A stretch of 64,000 nucleotides of DNA, from assembly GCF_035974275.1 (NCBI RefSeq), contig NZ_CP142422.1, forward strand, positions 1 to 64,000, given 5' to 3'. The notes below the pieces were generated by a model. The model worked only from the letters and a program-made list of their open reading frames with translations. It did no database searches and was not told where the DNA came from. A program made the translations under genes and the position numbers. How positions within the stretch are numbered: the first letter of the stretch is position 1; the number at the start of each line of letters is the position of its first letter. The stretch comes from Chryseobacterium sp. MYb264 (GTDB taxonomy: Bacteria > Bacteroidota > Bacteroidia > Flavobacteriales > Weeksellaceae). Below, piece by piece: positions 1 to 7,972 of this stretch.

Positions 1-1455
1 ATGGATGAAAATTTAATGTTGATATGGCAGAAGTGTCTGCAGTTTATGCGTGATAATTTAAACGCGGCTGAGGATAATTCTGATTTAAAAAAGCTTGAAA
101 AATCTTTCGACCTTCTGTTTGATAAAGTTCAGCCAATTTCTTTGGTTCAGAACAATCTTACCTTGATGGTTCCGAGCGATTTTTACAAGGAATATATTGA
201 GGATAATTATCTATCCTTACTTTCAGCTGCCCTGAAGAAAAATATTGGAAAAGGAGTAAAATTATGGTATTCTGTAATGGAAAACAAGCCTAGCGGTTTG
301 GAAAAACCAGTTACAATGAATATGAAGGGGAAAACAGTTCCTCCTCCAAAAATGCAGGAAACGATGCCTCAAGGGTTTTCGTCGAACATCGTTAATCCGT
401 TTGTGGTTCCGGGAATCAGAAAAGTAAATATTGATTCCAACTTAAAGCCAGATTTCTCTTTTGATAATTATATAGAAGGAGAAAGCAACAAATTTGCTGC
501 TACGGTAGCAAGATCTATCGCTAAAAGACCGGGGGCAACCGCTTTTAACCCATTATTTTTATATGGAGGTTATGGAGTTGGTAAAACGCACTTAGGACAG
601 GCTGTAGGTTTAGAAGTGAAAAGTCAGTTTCCGGATAAAGTAGTTTTGTATTTGTCTTCTGAGAAATTCATCCAGCAGTTTATTTCAGCTGCAAAAGCTC
701 ATAAGCAGACAGAATTTGCGAATTTCTATCAGATGGTTGATGTTTTGATTATCGATGATATTCAGTTCCTTTCAGGGAAATCGGCAACTCAGGATAGCTT
801 CTTCCACATTTTTGATTATTTACATCAGAATGGAAAACAGATCATCTTGACATCGGATAAAGCTCCGGCGGATATTATGGATATTCAGGACAGGATTGTT
901 TCCCGTTTCAAGTGGGGACTTTCTGCGGAAATTAAATCACCGGATTTGCCGACACGTAGGCAAATTATCGTTGACAGATTAAGCCGTGACGGAATCGTTC
1001 TTCCGGATGACGTGCTTGATTTCTTGGCTACCGAAACAAAGACAAATGTAAGAGAACTTATTGGGGTAATTAACTCAGTAATTGCTTATTCTACCATATA
1101 TAAGAAAGATCTGAGCCTTGAATTATTGAAAGATACGATCAATAAAATTGCTGCGAATCAGAAGAAGATTGTTAATATTCCTTATATTCAGGAGGTTGTT
1201 TGCGATTATTTCGGAATCAAAAAAGAGCAGCTTTTATCTAAAACAAGAAAAAGAGAAATTGCACTTCCAAGACAATTGGCGATGTATTTTTCAAAAGAAT
1301 ATACCAACTCCACATTCAGCAAAATTGGTGAAGAAATGGGAGGAAAAGATCACTCTACAGTAATGTATGCCTGCGATACGATCAAAGATGTTTCTAAAAT
1401 TGATAAAGAGATCAAGAAGTACGTGAAAGACTTAACTGAGAAGATCAAACAATAG
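1..1455 (+). CDS. dnaA: Chromosomal replication initiator protein DnaA
   Basis: DnaA binds DnaA boxes at oriC as an ATP-bound oligomer, melts the origin and loads the replicative helicase. The 484 residues match the usual family length. An N-terminal interaction domain (about 1-85) and a linker rich in Pro and Met lead into the AAA+ domain. Walker A is GGYGVGKT at 189-196, and Walker B is in VLIIDDIQFL. The C-terminal DNA-binding signature GKDHSTVMYA lies near residue 448. The window begins at its ATG, so upstream control sites and any origin on that side are outside view. A terminator hairpin follows the gene. The assignment is firm. Confidence 0.99.
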   Translation: MDENLMLIWQKCLQFMRDNLNAAEDNSDLKKLEKSFDLLFDKVQPISLVQNNLTLMVPSDFYKEYIEDNYLSLLSAALKKNIGKGVKLWYSVMENKPSGLEKPVTMNMKGKTVPPPKMQETMPQGFSSNIVNPFVVPGIRKVNIDSNLKPDFSFDNYIEGESNKFAATVARSIAKRPGATAFNPLFLYGGYGVGKTHLGQAVGLEVKSQFPDKVVLYLSSEKFIQQFISAAKAHKQTEFANFYQMVDVLIIDDIQFLSGKSATQDSFFHIFDYLHQNGKQIILTSDKAPADIMDIQDRIVSRFKWGLSAEIKSPDLPTRRQIIVDRLSRDGIVLPDDVLDFLATETKTNVRELIGVINSVIAYSTIYKKDLSLELLKDTINKIAANQKKIVNIPYIQEVVCDYFGIKKEQLLSKTRKREIALPRQLAMYFSKEYTNSTFSKIGEEMGGKDHSTVMYACDTIKDVSKIDKEIKKYVKDLTEKIKQ

Positions 1456-1480
1456 AAATAATTTAATTAAAAATATATAA

Positions 1481-1511
1481 AATGGAGAATAGAATTTATT
1501 CTTCATTTTTT
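1481..1511 (+). terminator. Intrinsic terminator after dnaA
   Basis: An 11-bp stem (1481-1491 with 1497-1507, one G-T wobble) is followed by a run of T. It lies 26 bases after the dnaA stop and before the phosphatase gene, so dnaA is probably transcribed alone. Confidence 0.65.
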
Positions 1512-1566
1512 GTTTAATACAATAATTTTTTAATCATTAAATCTTTTAATTTTTAAATAAAGTAGT

Positions 1567-2022
1567 ATGAAAATAGTAATGGTTTGTCTGGGAAATATTT
1601 ACAGAAGTCCTTTAGCGGAAGGGATTATGAAAGCAAAAGTTCCTTCTCATTTTATGATTGATTCTGCGGGAACGATTTCCATGCATGAAGGTAAACATCC
1701 TGATAAAAGATCGATAAAAACAGCGGCAAATCATCAGATTGATATTTCAAAACAAAGATCAAGACCCATTAACAATGCAGATTTTGATATATTTGATAAA
1801 ATTTACTGCATGGATATTGATGTGATGGCAGATGTGATCTCAAAGGCTAAAAATGAAGAGCAAAGACAAAAAGTTTCTTTATTTTTGGAGTCTTTAGGAG
1901 ATCATGAAAATGCAGAAGTTCCCGATCCTTACTGGGGAGATATGAAGGAATTTGAAGAGGTATTTCAGCTTATTAATCGAGGATGTGATGCCATTGTACA
2001 ACAACTTAACAGTAACAACTAA
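1567..2022 (+). CDS. Low-molecular-weight protein tyrosine phosphatase
   Basis: This 151-residue protein is a cytoplasmic phosphotyrosine phosphatase of the arsenate-reductase-like fold. The P-loop CLGNIYRSP starts at residue 7, giving catalytic C7 and R13. The general acid Asp sits in the later VPDPYWGD segment. In most family members the residue before the P-loop Arg is a second Cys that protects the active site from oxidation; here it is Tyr12. The next gene starts 10 bases after the stop, so the two are probably co-transcribed. Substrates cannot be read from the sequence. Confidence 0.93.
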   Translation: MKIVMVCLGNIYRSPLAEGIMKAKVPSHFMIDSAGTISMHEGKHPDKRSIKTAANHQIDISKQRSRPINNADFDIFDKIYCMDIDVMADVISKAKNEEQRQKVSLFLESLGDHENAEVPDPYWGDMKEFEEVFQLINRGCDAIVQQLNSNN

Positions 2023-2031
2023 AACGAAATT

Positions 2032-2730
2032 ATGCTTTTTTTATTACCTGCTTACCTTTCCGAAAATACTTCTATCACTCATTTTTCACCTGTGATTAAA
2101 GAGTATATTATGCAAACGGATTACTTCTTTGTTGAAAATGAAAAAACGGCCAGAAAGGTGGTGAAATTCTTCGCTCCTGAGAAAAAACAGGCAGATTTAA
2201 AGCTTTTCTTGCTGGATAAATATACCGAAAATGCTGACATTAAAGAAGCCCAGGACAGAATGCTGAATGGTCAGGATTTCGGACTGCTTTCCGAAGCCGG
2301 ACTTCCGTGTATCGCTGATCCCGGAAATTTAATGGTAAAATGGTGCCACGAAAAAAATATTCAAGTAGTGCCTATCTCAGGGCCTTCATCCATTATTTTA
2401 GCCTTGATCTCAAGCGGTTTTAACGGTCAGGAATTTACTTTTAACGGCTATCTTCCGATTGATAAAAGTGAGAAGAAAAAACAGATTTTGCAGTTAGAAA
2501 GTCTGGTTCAGAAAACGGGCTATTCTCAGATTTTCATGGAAACACCGTATAGAAATAATGCGCTTTTTGAAGATCTTACTAAATTTTTATCACCCAATAC
2601 CAAGCTCTGTATCGCTGCCAATATCAACGATCCTGAACTGGAATTCATTAAAACAAAAACGATAAAAGAATGGCAGAAACAAAAACCGGAATTGCATAAA
2701 ATTCCAGCTGTTTTTGTGTTGGGAAAATAG
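2032..2730 (+). CDS. SAM-dependent methyltransferase, tetrapyrrole methylase/RsmI-like family
   Basis: The 232-residue protein has the tetrapyrrole methylase fold shared with RsmI, the 16S rRNA C1402 ribose methylase. Visible family segments are GLLSEAGLPCIADPGN (about 84-99), the VVPISGPSSIILALISSG stretch, and FNGYLPI followed by METPYRNN. It is shorter than true RsmI and lacks the usual N-terminal glycine-rich start, so it is the RsmI paralogue common in Bacteroidota rather than certain RsmI. It begins 10 bases after the phosphatase gene. The exact substrate is unknown. Confidence 0.85.
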   Translation: MLFLLPAYLSENTSITHFSPVIKEYIMQTDYFFVENEKTARKVVKFFAPEKKQADLKLFLLDKYTENADIKEAQDRMLNGQDFGLLSEAGLPCIADPGNLMVKWCHEKNIQVVPISGPSSIILALISSGFNGQEFTFNGYLPIDKSEKKKQILQLESLVQKTGYSQIFMETPYRNNALFEDLTKFLSPNTKLCIAANINDPELEFIKTKTIKEWQKQKPELHKIPAVFVLGK

Positions 2731-2765
2731 CCATTGTGAGGAATGAGATAATATTTTTATAATTT

Positions 2766-2845
2766 CTCGCAGATATAGCAGAATACGCAGATTATAATTT
2801 ATACAGTTTATAAAAAAGATTTGTGTAATCTGCTATATCTGCGAG
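2766..2845. repeat. Intergenic inverted repeat with 17-bp perfect arms
   Basis: CTCGCAGATATAGCAGA at 2766-2782 is the exact reverse complement of 2829-2845. The arms flank about 46 AT-rich bases between two convergent genes. It resembles the dispersed inverted repeats elsewhere in this window and could also end transcription from both sides. Confidence 0.8.
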
Positions 2846-2859
2846 GGAAATAATTAACA

Positions 2860-3549
2860 TTACTTTCTCTTCCTGTTTCTCCACTTTTTCCAAAGATAAA
2901 CAATAGCAGGAATCAGCAGAAAGAAAGGCCATAGCGAAGTTAATCCGAGAAAGAAAGCAATAAAACTATTCCAGCCCTCTGTGAAAGAATCTCCAAAGCG
3001 GCTTCCAAAACCGATTTTTGAAGTCGTTGAACTTCTTACTTTTTCTTTGTGTAGAGTTAGATTTAATGTACTGTAATTCACGCGGTCATCGATAAACCGA
3101 AGCCTGCCTTCCGAGACATCAATTTCATCTTCTAATTCTCGGATATTTTCCTGAATTTCCAGCATATCTTTCGTAGTAGCCGCACTTTTCAGCATATCGC
3201 GATATTTTTCAAGATAGATTTTCTTGTTCGCGAGTTTGATGGTAACATCAGTGTATTCTTCCGTAACGTCGTTTGATGAAATGTTTTTAGATAAAACAGA
3301 ACCCATTCCGTCTGAAAACGAATTGATTAACGAGTCAAAATTCTTGTGCGGAACTCTTATTATTAAGTTAAGATTTTCATCGGTATCTGTATTTCGAAAC
3401 TCTTCTTTCTGAATGTAGCCATTACTCTTTTTTACGATTTCATTCACTTGATTCTGAGCTTTTTTAGTGTCGCCAACCTGAATCGTCATTTCACCATTTT
3501 TAATGATTTTTTTAGAAATTGTATCATTTGTATTCAAATACTGATTTTT
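2860..3549 (-). pseudogene. 3' part of a DUF4349 lipoprotein gene split by an IS
   Basis: This is the distal part of a DUF4349 family protein. It has an N-terminal region typical of the family (MTIQVGDTKKAQNQV, then IIRVPHKNFDSLI), a long coiled-coil-like helix (LANKKIYLEKYRDML to ELEDEIDVSEGRL), and a C-terminal transmembrane segment with a basic tail (WKKWRNRKRK). DUF4349 proteins are usually anchored with the bulk outside the cytoplasm. The only possible start is a TTG at 3537. The lipoprotein signal and the first 54 residues lie on the far side of the IS at 5023-5184. Removing the IS and one ATTT duplication restores one 283-codon frame. This fragment has no signal peptide and is probably not functional. 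Confidence 0.9.
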
Positions 3550-3553
3550 ATTT

Positions 3554-5022
3554 AGTCATTCCTTAAAAACCAAGTAATATTTTGATTATCAGTTTTATGC
3601 ACTTATATTTCGTAAAAAATCGTTGTAAAAAATTGCAATAAATTGTATTTTTAGGATATAAAAAGTGGCAAAATGTTAGGCAAAATAAGAGAGGATTTAC
3701 AGCAGAATTTATTCAAGACCAGGCTTACGGAGCTTATTAATATGGAGCATCCGGTGGTAAAATTAGCTGGGGAGATTTCCTGGGATAAAATGGAGTCAGA
3801 GTTTGAGAAATTATTTTCAGAAAACGGAAGACCTTCTATTGCTATCCGTAAAATAGCAGGAATGCTTTTGCTCAAGGAAATGTTTAAAGAAAGTGATGAA
3901 AGTGTAATAGAGAGATGGATTGAGAATGCGTATTGGCAATATTTTACCGGAGAAACCTTTTTCCAGACAGAGCAGCCTTTCGATCCGAGCAATTTTGTAC
4001 ACTTCAGAAAAAGAATTGGAGATAAGGGTTTGGAATTTCTTTTGGGACAAAGCGTTTCTCTCCATCCCAAAGCCAAAACAGAAGATGAAGTTCAGGTAGA
4101 TACGACGGTTCAGGAGAAGAACATTACCTTTCCTACCGATGCCAAATTAGCAAAAAAAGTAATCGACAATTGTAGAAAAATAGCAGAAAAAGAGAGCGTT
4201 GTACAAAGACAAAGCTACAGAAGAGTGAGCAAACAATTATTGCGGGACGCTTTTTTTGGACATCATCCCAGAAGACAGAAGAAGGCAAAAATGGCGAGGA
4301 AAAAGCTCAGGACGATTGGTAAAAGAGTTCTTCGGGAATTGGAAAGAAAACTTCCTAAAGATGTTTTGAAAGGCTACGAAGACGTTTTTAAAATTTACCT
4401 TAAAGCACTCACCCAAGAACGTACCACGAAAGATAAAATTTACAGTCTTCACGAGCCACAAGTTGCGTGTATTGCGAAAGGAAAATCGGGAAAAGCATAC
4501 GAGTTTGGGACAAAAGTAGCAGTAGTAAGAGGTCGGAAAACAGGGATCATCAGCTCGGTAAAGAGATTTTCTGGCAATCCTCACGATAGTAAAACTCTTG
4601 AAGAATCATTGGCACAGAGTGAGAGGGTAAGAAAATCCGTTGGCGGAACAAGACCTACGAAAGCCACTACAGACAGAGGATTTAAAGGAATCAAAGAAGT
4701 GGAAGGAACAGCAATTTTGCTTCCCGCAAAAAAAGAAAAAACAAAATATGGGCAACAAGTAGCCAGATTAAGATTCCGGGCAAGAGCAGCCATAGAACCT
4801 TGTATCTCTCATTTAAAAAGAAACCACTCCTTAGGATTAAACTTCCTGAAAGGAGTGGCTGGAGATATTAATAATGCATTATTAGCAGGGATTGGATACA
4901 ATTTGAAGATGAGATTGAATCAAATCAAACAACAAATTCTTCTTTGGCTCGAACTTGTTCTCCGAATCTTTTTAGGCAAATATAATTTTCAAAGTCAAAA
5001 AACAGCTTTTTAAGGAGCGACT
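3554..5022 (+). mobile_element. IS5-like insertion sequence, copy 1
   Basis: This 1469-bp element has imperfect terminal inverted repeats: AGTCATTCCTTAAAAA at the left and the complement of AGTCGCTCCTTAAAAA at the right. A 4-bp ATTT duplication lies at 3550-3553 and 5023-5026. It holds one transposase gene and interrupts the DUF4349 gene on the opposite strand. It is almost identical to copies 3 and 4, with one T fewer in the left non-coding end near 3594. Confidence 0.96.
3673..5013 (+). CDS. IS5-like DDE transposase, copy 1
   Basis: The 446-residue transposase catalyses element excision and insertion. The N-terminal half (about 15-125) resembles the DUF772 DNA-binding domain of IS5-type enzymes. 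The likely catalytic triad is D143 (VQVDTT), D334 (TTDRGFKG) and E375, the last in the family signature IEPCISHLKRNH. A basic segment at about 195-225 may bind DNA. The protein is identical in copies 1, 3 and 4, which suggests recent activity. The family call rests on motif memory and was not checked against a database. Confidence 0.93.
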   Translation: MLGKIREDLQQNLFKTRLTELINMEHPVVKLAGEISWDKMESEFEKLFSENGRPSIAIRKIAGMLLLKEMFKESDESVIERWIENAYWQYFTGETFFQTEQPFDPSNFVHFRKRIGDKGLEFLLGQSVSLHPKAKTEDEVQVDTTVQEKNITFPTDAKLAKKVIDNCRKIAEKESVVQRQSYRRVSKQLLRDAFFGHHPRRQKKAKMARKKLRTIGKRVLRELERKLPKDVLKGYEDVFKIYLKALTQERTTKDKIYSLHEPQVACIAKGKSGKAYEFGTKVAVVRGRKTGIISSVKRFSGNPHDSKTLEESLAQSERVRKSVGGTRPTKATTDRGFKGIKEVEGTAILLPAKKEKTKYGQQVARLRFRARAAIEPCISHLKRNHSLGLNFLKGVAGDINNALLAGIGYNLKMRLNQIKQQILLWLELVLRIFLGKYNFQSQKTAF

Positions 5023-5184
5023 ATTTACACTGGCTGATTTTTCTGAAATGGCAGCAGGTGAATAATTTGCTACTTTATCTTCCTGAACAACATCCACTAA
5101 ACTGGCATGTAAAGCCTGTGTTTCATTCTTTTTGCAATGGATAAGTAGAATACAAAATGAAAGTGATACTAATGATTTTTTCAT
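5023..5184 (-). pseudogene. 5' part of the split DUF4349 lipoprotein gene
   Basis: Fifty-four native codons encode a lipoprotein signal peptide (MKKSLVSLSFCILLIHCKK, lipobox LIHC with C17) and a short polar stretch ending ASVN. Reading then runs into the IS and stops after 16 foreign residues at 4972. The codon phase at 5023 continues exactly into 3549, so the two pieces are one ancestral gene of 283 residues. The truncated product could still be lipidated but would carry no DUF4349 domain. Confidence 0.9.
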
Positions 5185-5208
5185 AATTTATTTCTTTTGG
5201 GTACTTTC

Positions 5209-5216
5209 AAAAGTAG
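5209..5216 (-). promoter_or_regulatory. Candidate -7 element for the split DUF4349 gene
   Basis: TACTTTTG on the minus strand fits the Bacteroidota TAnnTTTG -7 consensus and lies 24 bases before the ATG at 5184. No convincing -33 TTTG was found. Confidence 0.45.
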
Positions 5217-5341
5217 GGGTAAAAACTGAAAAAGATTAAATTTTTAAAGAACATTTGAATTTTAGGGGAATGAATTTATAAATCTATTCTTTAAATTGAT
5301 CTAACCATGGGATACTTGAATTTATTTTATATTTTTATTGA

Positions 5342-6409
5342 ATGAAAAAGAGTCTTTTAGCCATCCTATTTTTACCGTTTTCGATGTTTGCTCAGGAAGT
5401 TCCGAAACTGACGGATGAAATGGCAATCAAATTATCCGAAAAACCACTTCACTGCATCAATCAGGAATATCCGAACAAAACGGCGCATATTATTAATAAT
5501 GCGGATGAAGTTCCGTTAACACCGAAAGATCTACATCCCAGTTTTTATGGCTGTTTCGATTGGCATAGCTCTGTTCATGGACATTGGATGTTGGTTCGTT
5601 TACTAAAAACAAAGCCGAACTTGTCGATTGCAAGAGACATAGAAAATATTCTGGATAATTCATTTAAAAAAGAAAATCTTCAGACAGAAGCAGATTATTT
5701 TACCAAATATCAACTGACAGGAACTTTTGAAAGAACCTACGGCTGGGCTTGGCTATTGAAACTGGATGAAGAATTAGCAACTTGGGACCATCCAAAAGCG
5801 AAAGTTTGGCATCAGAATCTGAAACCTTTGACGGATAAAATTTTAGCTTCCTGGAAGAGTTTTTTACCAAAACAAACGTATCCAAACAGAACGGGAGTGC
5901 ATCCTAATACAGCCTTCGCAATGGTTTTTGCATTAGATTGGGCAAGAGCGACAGGTGATAAAGCGTTTGAGAATCAATTGATTGAAAAGGCTAAATATTT
6001 TTATTTAAATAATACAAAAACGCCTGCTTATCTTGAGCCGGACGGTTCAGATTTCTTTTCGCCGAGTTTAGAAATTGCAGATTTAATGAGAAGAGTTTTA
6101 CCTCAAAAAGAATTTGTTTCCTGGTTAAATAATTTCTACGAAAAACGAAGTCTGGAGAATATCGAGAAAATTCCTGTTGTGAGTGATTTGTCTGATTATC
6201 AAACTGTTCATTTGGTTGGTTTATCCTTCACAAAAGCTTGGTGTATGAAAGGAATTGCAAAATCTCTTCCCAATGATCATCCATTAAAAAAAGAATTCCA
6301 GAAAACGGCAACTGTATTTTTAAACAACGGACTTCCCTTATTATTCCAAGGGAATTACGGTGGTGATCACTGGTTGGCGAGTTTTGCAGTGTACGCTTTA
6401 GAAGATTAA
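5342..6409 (+). CDS. DUF2891 domain protein, probably exported
   Basis: The 355-residue protein starts with a Sec signal peptide (MKKSLLAILFLPFSMFAQE, cleavage after about residue 18). It then carries the DUF2891 hallmark HPSFYGCFDWHSSVHGHWML around residues 62-81. The rest is helical, with conserved YGWAWLLKLDEEL and GGDHWLASFAVYAL segments that suggest an alpha/alpha barrel. The enzymatic role of the family is unknown to me. It follows IS copy 1 after 319 bases, so its promoter is native and undisturbed. It is probably monocistronic. Confidence 0.85.
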   Translation: MKKSLLAILFLPFSMFAQEVPKLTDEMAIKLSEKPLHCINQEYPNKTAHIINNADEVPLTPKDLHPSFYGCFDWHSSVHGHWMLVRLLKTKPNLSIARDIENILDNSFKKENLQTEADYFTKYQLTGTFERTYGWAWLLKLDEELATWDHPKAKVWHQNLKPLTDKILASWKSFLPKQTYPNRTGVHPNTAFAMVFALDWARATGDKAFENQLIEKAKYFYLNNTKTPAYLEPDGSDFFSPSLEIADLMRRVLPQKEFVSWLNNFYEKRSLENIEKIPVVSDLSDYQTVHLVGLSFTKAWCMKGIAKSLPNDHPLKKEFQKTATVFLNNGLPLLFQGNYGGDHWLASFAVYALED

Positions 6410-6423
6410 TTGGGCTGGAAACT

Positions 6424-6490
6424 TGAAGCTGGAAGAGGGAAGTTGATGAGTTGTATAGAGCAACTTCCAGCCTCCATCTTCCAACTTCCT
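6424..6490. repeat. Intergenic inverted repeat, CTTCCAACTTCC family
   Basis: GGAAGAGGGAAGTTG-like sequence near 6431 is mirrored by CAACTTCCAGCCTCCATC followed by TTCCAACTTCC near 6461-6489. A related half (CTTCCAACCTCCATCATCC) recurs near 42347, so this is a dispersed family. It lies between two convergent genes. Confidence 0.6.
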
Positions 6491-6493
6491 AAC

Positions 6494-6967
6494 CTAATAT
6501 TTAATTCCCAATTTTTTAAGAATAAAACTTAATAGCCAGATCGGTCCTACTAAAAGAAACTGTACATCTTTTAGGAAAGATGGTTTTTTGCCTTCAATTT
6601 TATGTCCTACGAATTGTAAAATCCATGTGATGATGAAAACAGCGAGGTAAACAATCCAGGAATTTTCTTTGAATCGAATATTGATTCCGTAAGCGAAACT
6701 TTCCATTAAAGTCATCACAATAATCATGAGTAAACCTACCAAAAAGGAAAGCCGCATATAAAAAATAGTGACCAAAGCCATTGCGACGAGGCTTATATAA
6801 CTAATTTCACCAATATAAATAAAACCAATTGATTTGGACGGAATGAGTGAAATAAATCCTAAAATCGTCCAGAAAATCAAGGGAACACAGAGCCAGTGAA
6901 TCAGTTTGTTGGTCGAATTTCTGTGACTTTCACCGTATTCAGCAAATAGTAAATCAATCTTTCTCAT
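6494..6967 (-). CDS. DUF962/Mpo1-like membrane protein
   Basis: The 157-residue protein has four hydrophobic segments. It begins with the family signature of DUF962 (LLFAEYGESHRNSTNKLIHW), which holds the His residues used for metal binding in yeast Mpo1. Mpo1 is an Fe2+-dependent dioxygenase that shortens 2-hydroxy fatty acids by alpha-oxidation; the bacterial role is inferred only. A further His is in FVGHKIEGKKPSF near residue 121. The gene is convergent with DUF2891 and divergent from the AraC regulator. Confidence 0.83.
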   Translation of the reverse strand: MRKIDLLFAEYGESHRNSTNKLIHWLCVPLIFWTILGFISLIPSKSIGFIYIGEISYISLVAMALVTIFYMRLSFLVGLLMIIVMTLMESFAYGINIRFKENSWIVYLAVFIITWILQFVGHKIEGKKPSFLKDVQFLLVGPIWLLSFILKKLGIKY

Positions 6968-7001
6968 AATAGGAATTTGGAAAATACTAAAATAATAAAT
7001 T

Positions 7002-7033
7002 TTTGTAATCGCTCAAGAGATTGCTTACATTTG
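7002..7033 (+). promoter_or_regulatory. Promoter TTTG-N20-TACATTTG before the AraC regulator
   Basis: TTTG at 7002-7005 and TACATTTG at 7026-7033 are separated by 20 bases, matching the Bacteroidota -33/-7 promoter. The -7 box ends only four bases before the ATG at 7038, so the transcript would have almost no leader. Confidence 0.7.
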
Positions 7034-7037
7034 TGTT

Positions 7038-7883
7038 ATGTCTGCCTTAGAAAAATTTGGGGTTGAGATCTTTACTCAACATAATATTTTCCAGAGAATC
7101 GCTGTCGATAAGCCTTTTCGACCGGATAATCCTGCATTTATATTCATTAAAAGCGGGACCATAAAGCTTAAACAACACTTCCGCGATCTCGAACTTTCTG
7201 CCAATATGTTTATGGTAACCGATCCGCAGACGATCTATGAAATGGTGTCCGTAAGTGACGATTTTCAGTCGAGAATGGTTTCTTATAAACGTGAATTTAT
7301 TTCAACGTTGTCACTGAAATTCAATAGGTTAATTACGTATCGTTACTTTAGGCAACAGATGAATATCGGCGTTCCTTTTCATCAGGATGAAATGGATGTG
7401 GTTTGGAAAAGTGTGAATTTTCTTAAATATATTTTAGATTCAGAAACGGAAATGACCTATAAAAAAGAGATCGTTGAGCATCTTTTTTCTGTTTTTTGTT
7501 ATCAGATGGCAGGGATTATTGCTCAGGAAGACAGCAATTCTATGAGCCAGATGTCGAGACAGGAGGAAATTGTTTTTGTTTTTCTGAACGACCTTGCCGA
7601 ACATCATCTTACCGAGCGTGGAGTAGAGTTCTATGCCGAGCGGCAGTCAATTACAACCAGACATCTTTCTTCTGTTATTAAAGAGATTACCGGCAAGTCG
7701 GCAAGTCAAATCATTGCTTTAATAGTAATCAATGAGGCTAAAGTGCTATTAAATGCTTCCAGTAAACCTATATCAGAGATTTCATCAATTCTTGGATTTA
7801 GCGATCAATACTCATTTTCACATTTTTTTAAGAAACATTTAGGCGAAAGTCCATCACAATACAGAAATCAGTTCGAAAATTAA
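7038..7883 (+). CDS. AraC-family transcriptional regulator
   Basis: The 281-residue protein has an N-terminal cupin-like ligand or dimerisation domain (about 20-160). The C-terminal AraC DNA-binding domain (about 180-281) shows both helix-turn-helix units. The second contains the family signature ISEISSILGFSDQYSFSHFFKKHLGESPSQYR. It sits 89 bases upstream of, and in the same direction as, a TolC/HlyD/MFS efflux operon, so it very likely controls that operon. A perfect 18-bp palindrome in the gap is the obvious operator candidate. The inducer cannot be read from the sequence. Confidence 0.92.
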   Translation: MSALEKFGVEIFTQHNIFQRIAVDKPFRPDNPAFIFIKSGTIKLKQHFRDLELSANMFMVTDPQTIYEMVSVSDDFQSRMVSYKREFISTLSLKFNRLITYRYFRQQMNIGVPFHQDEMDVVWKSVNFLKYILDSETEMTYKKEIVEHLFSVFCYQMAGIIAQEDSNSMSQMSRQEEIVFVFLNDLAEHHLTERGVEFYAERQSITTRHLSSVIKEITGKSASQIIALIVINEAKVLLNASSKPISEISSILGFSDQYSFSHFFKKHLGESPSQYRNQFEN

Positions 7884-7913
7884 AATCCTACGTTTGAACA
7901 TCTTTTTCCAATT

Positions 7914-7931
7914 CTCAAACATTTGTTTGAG
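7914..7931. promoter_or_regulatory. Perfect 18-bp palindrome, candidate operator of the efflux operon
   Basis: CTCAAACA-TT-TGTTTGAG is a perfect inverted repeat with 8-bp arms. It overlaps the -33 TTTG (7922-7925) of the efflux promoter. A related half (CGTTTGAACA) lies upstream near 7891. AraC proteins more often bind direct repeats, so a different regulator is also possible. Confidence 0.55.
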
Positions 7932-7952
7932 TTTGTATTCACCCTAACTTTG
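7922..7952 (+). promoter_or_regulatory. Promoter TTTG-N19-TAACTTTG of the efflux operon
   Basis: TTTG at 7922-7925 and TAACTTTG at 7945-7952 have consensus spacing for Bacteroidota promoters. Transcription would start about 15 bases before the TolC-family ATG at 7973. Confidence 0.75.
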
Positions 7953-7972
7953 TACTCGTAAAACAAGGTAAA

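Noticed and set aside
1..1566. Replication origin near dnaA
   Set aside because: No cluster of DnaA boxes (TTATCCACA-like) or AT-rich 13-mers was found after dnaA. The region upstream is outside the window.
3651..4076. Antisense open frames across each transposase (for example 3651-4076, 4237-4584)
   Set aside because: They recur only because the IS recurs, show no family features, and mirror the codon structure of the transposase on the other strand.
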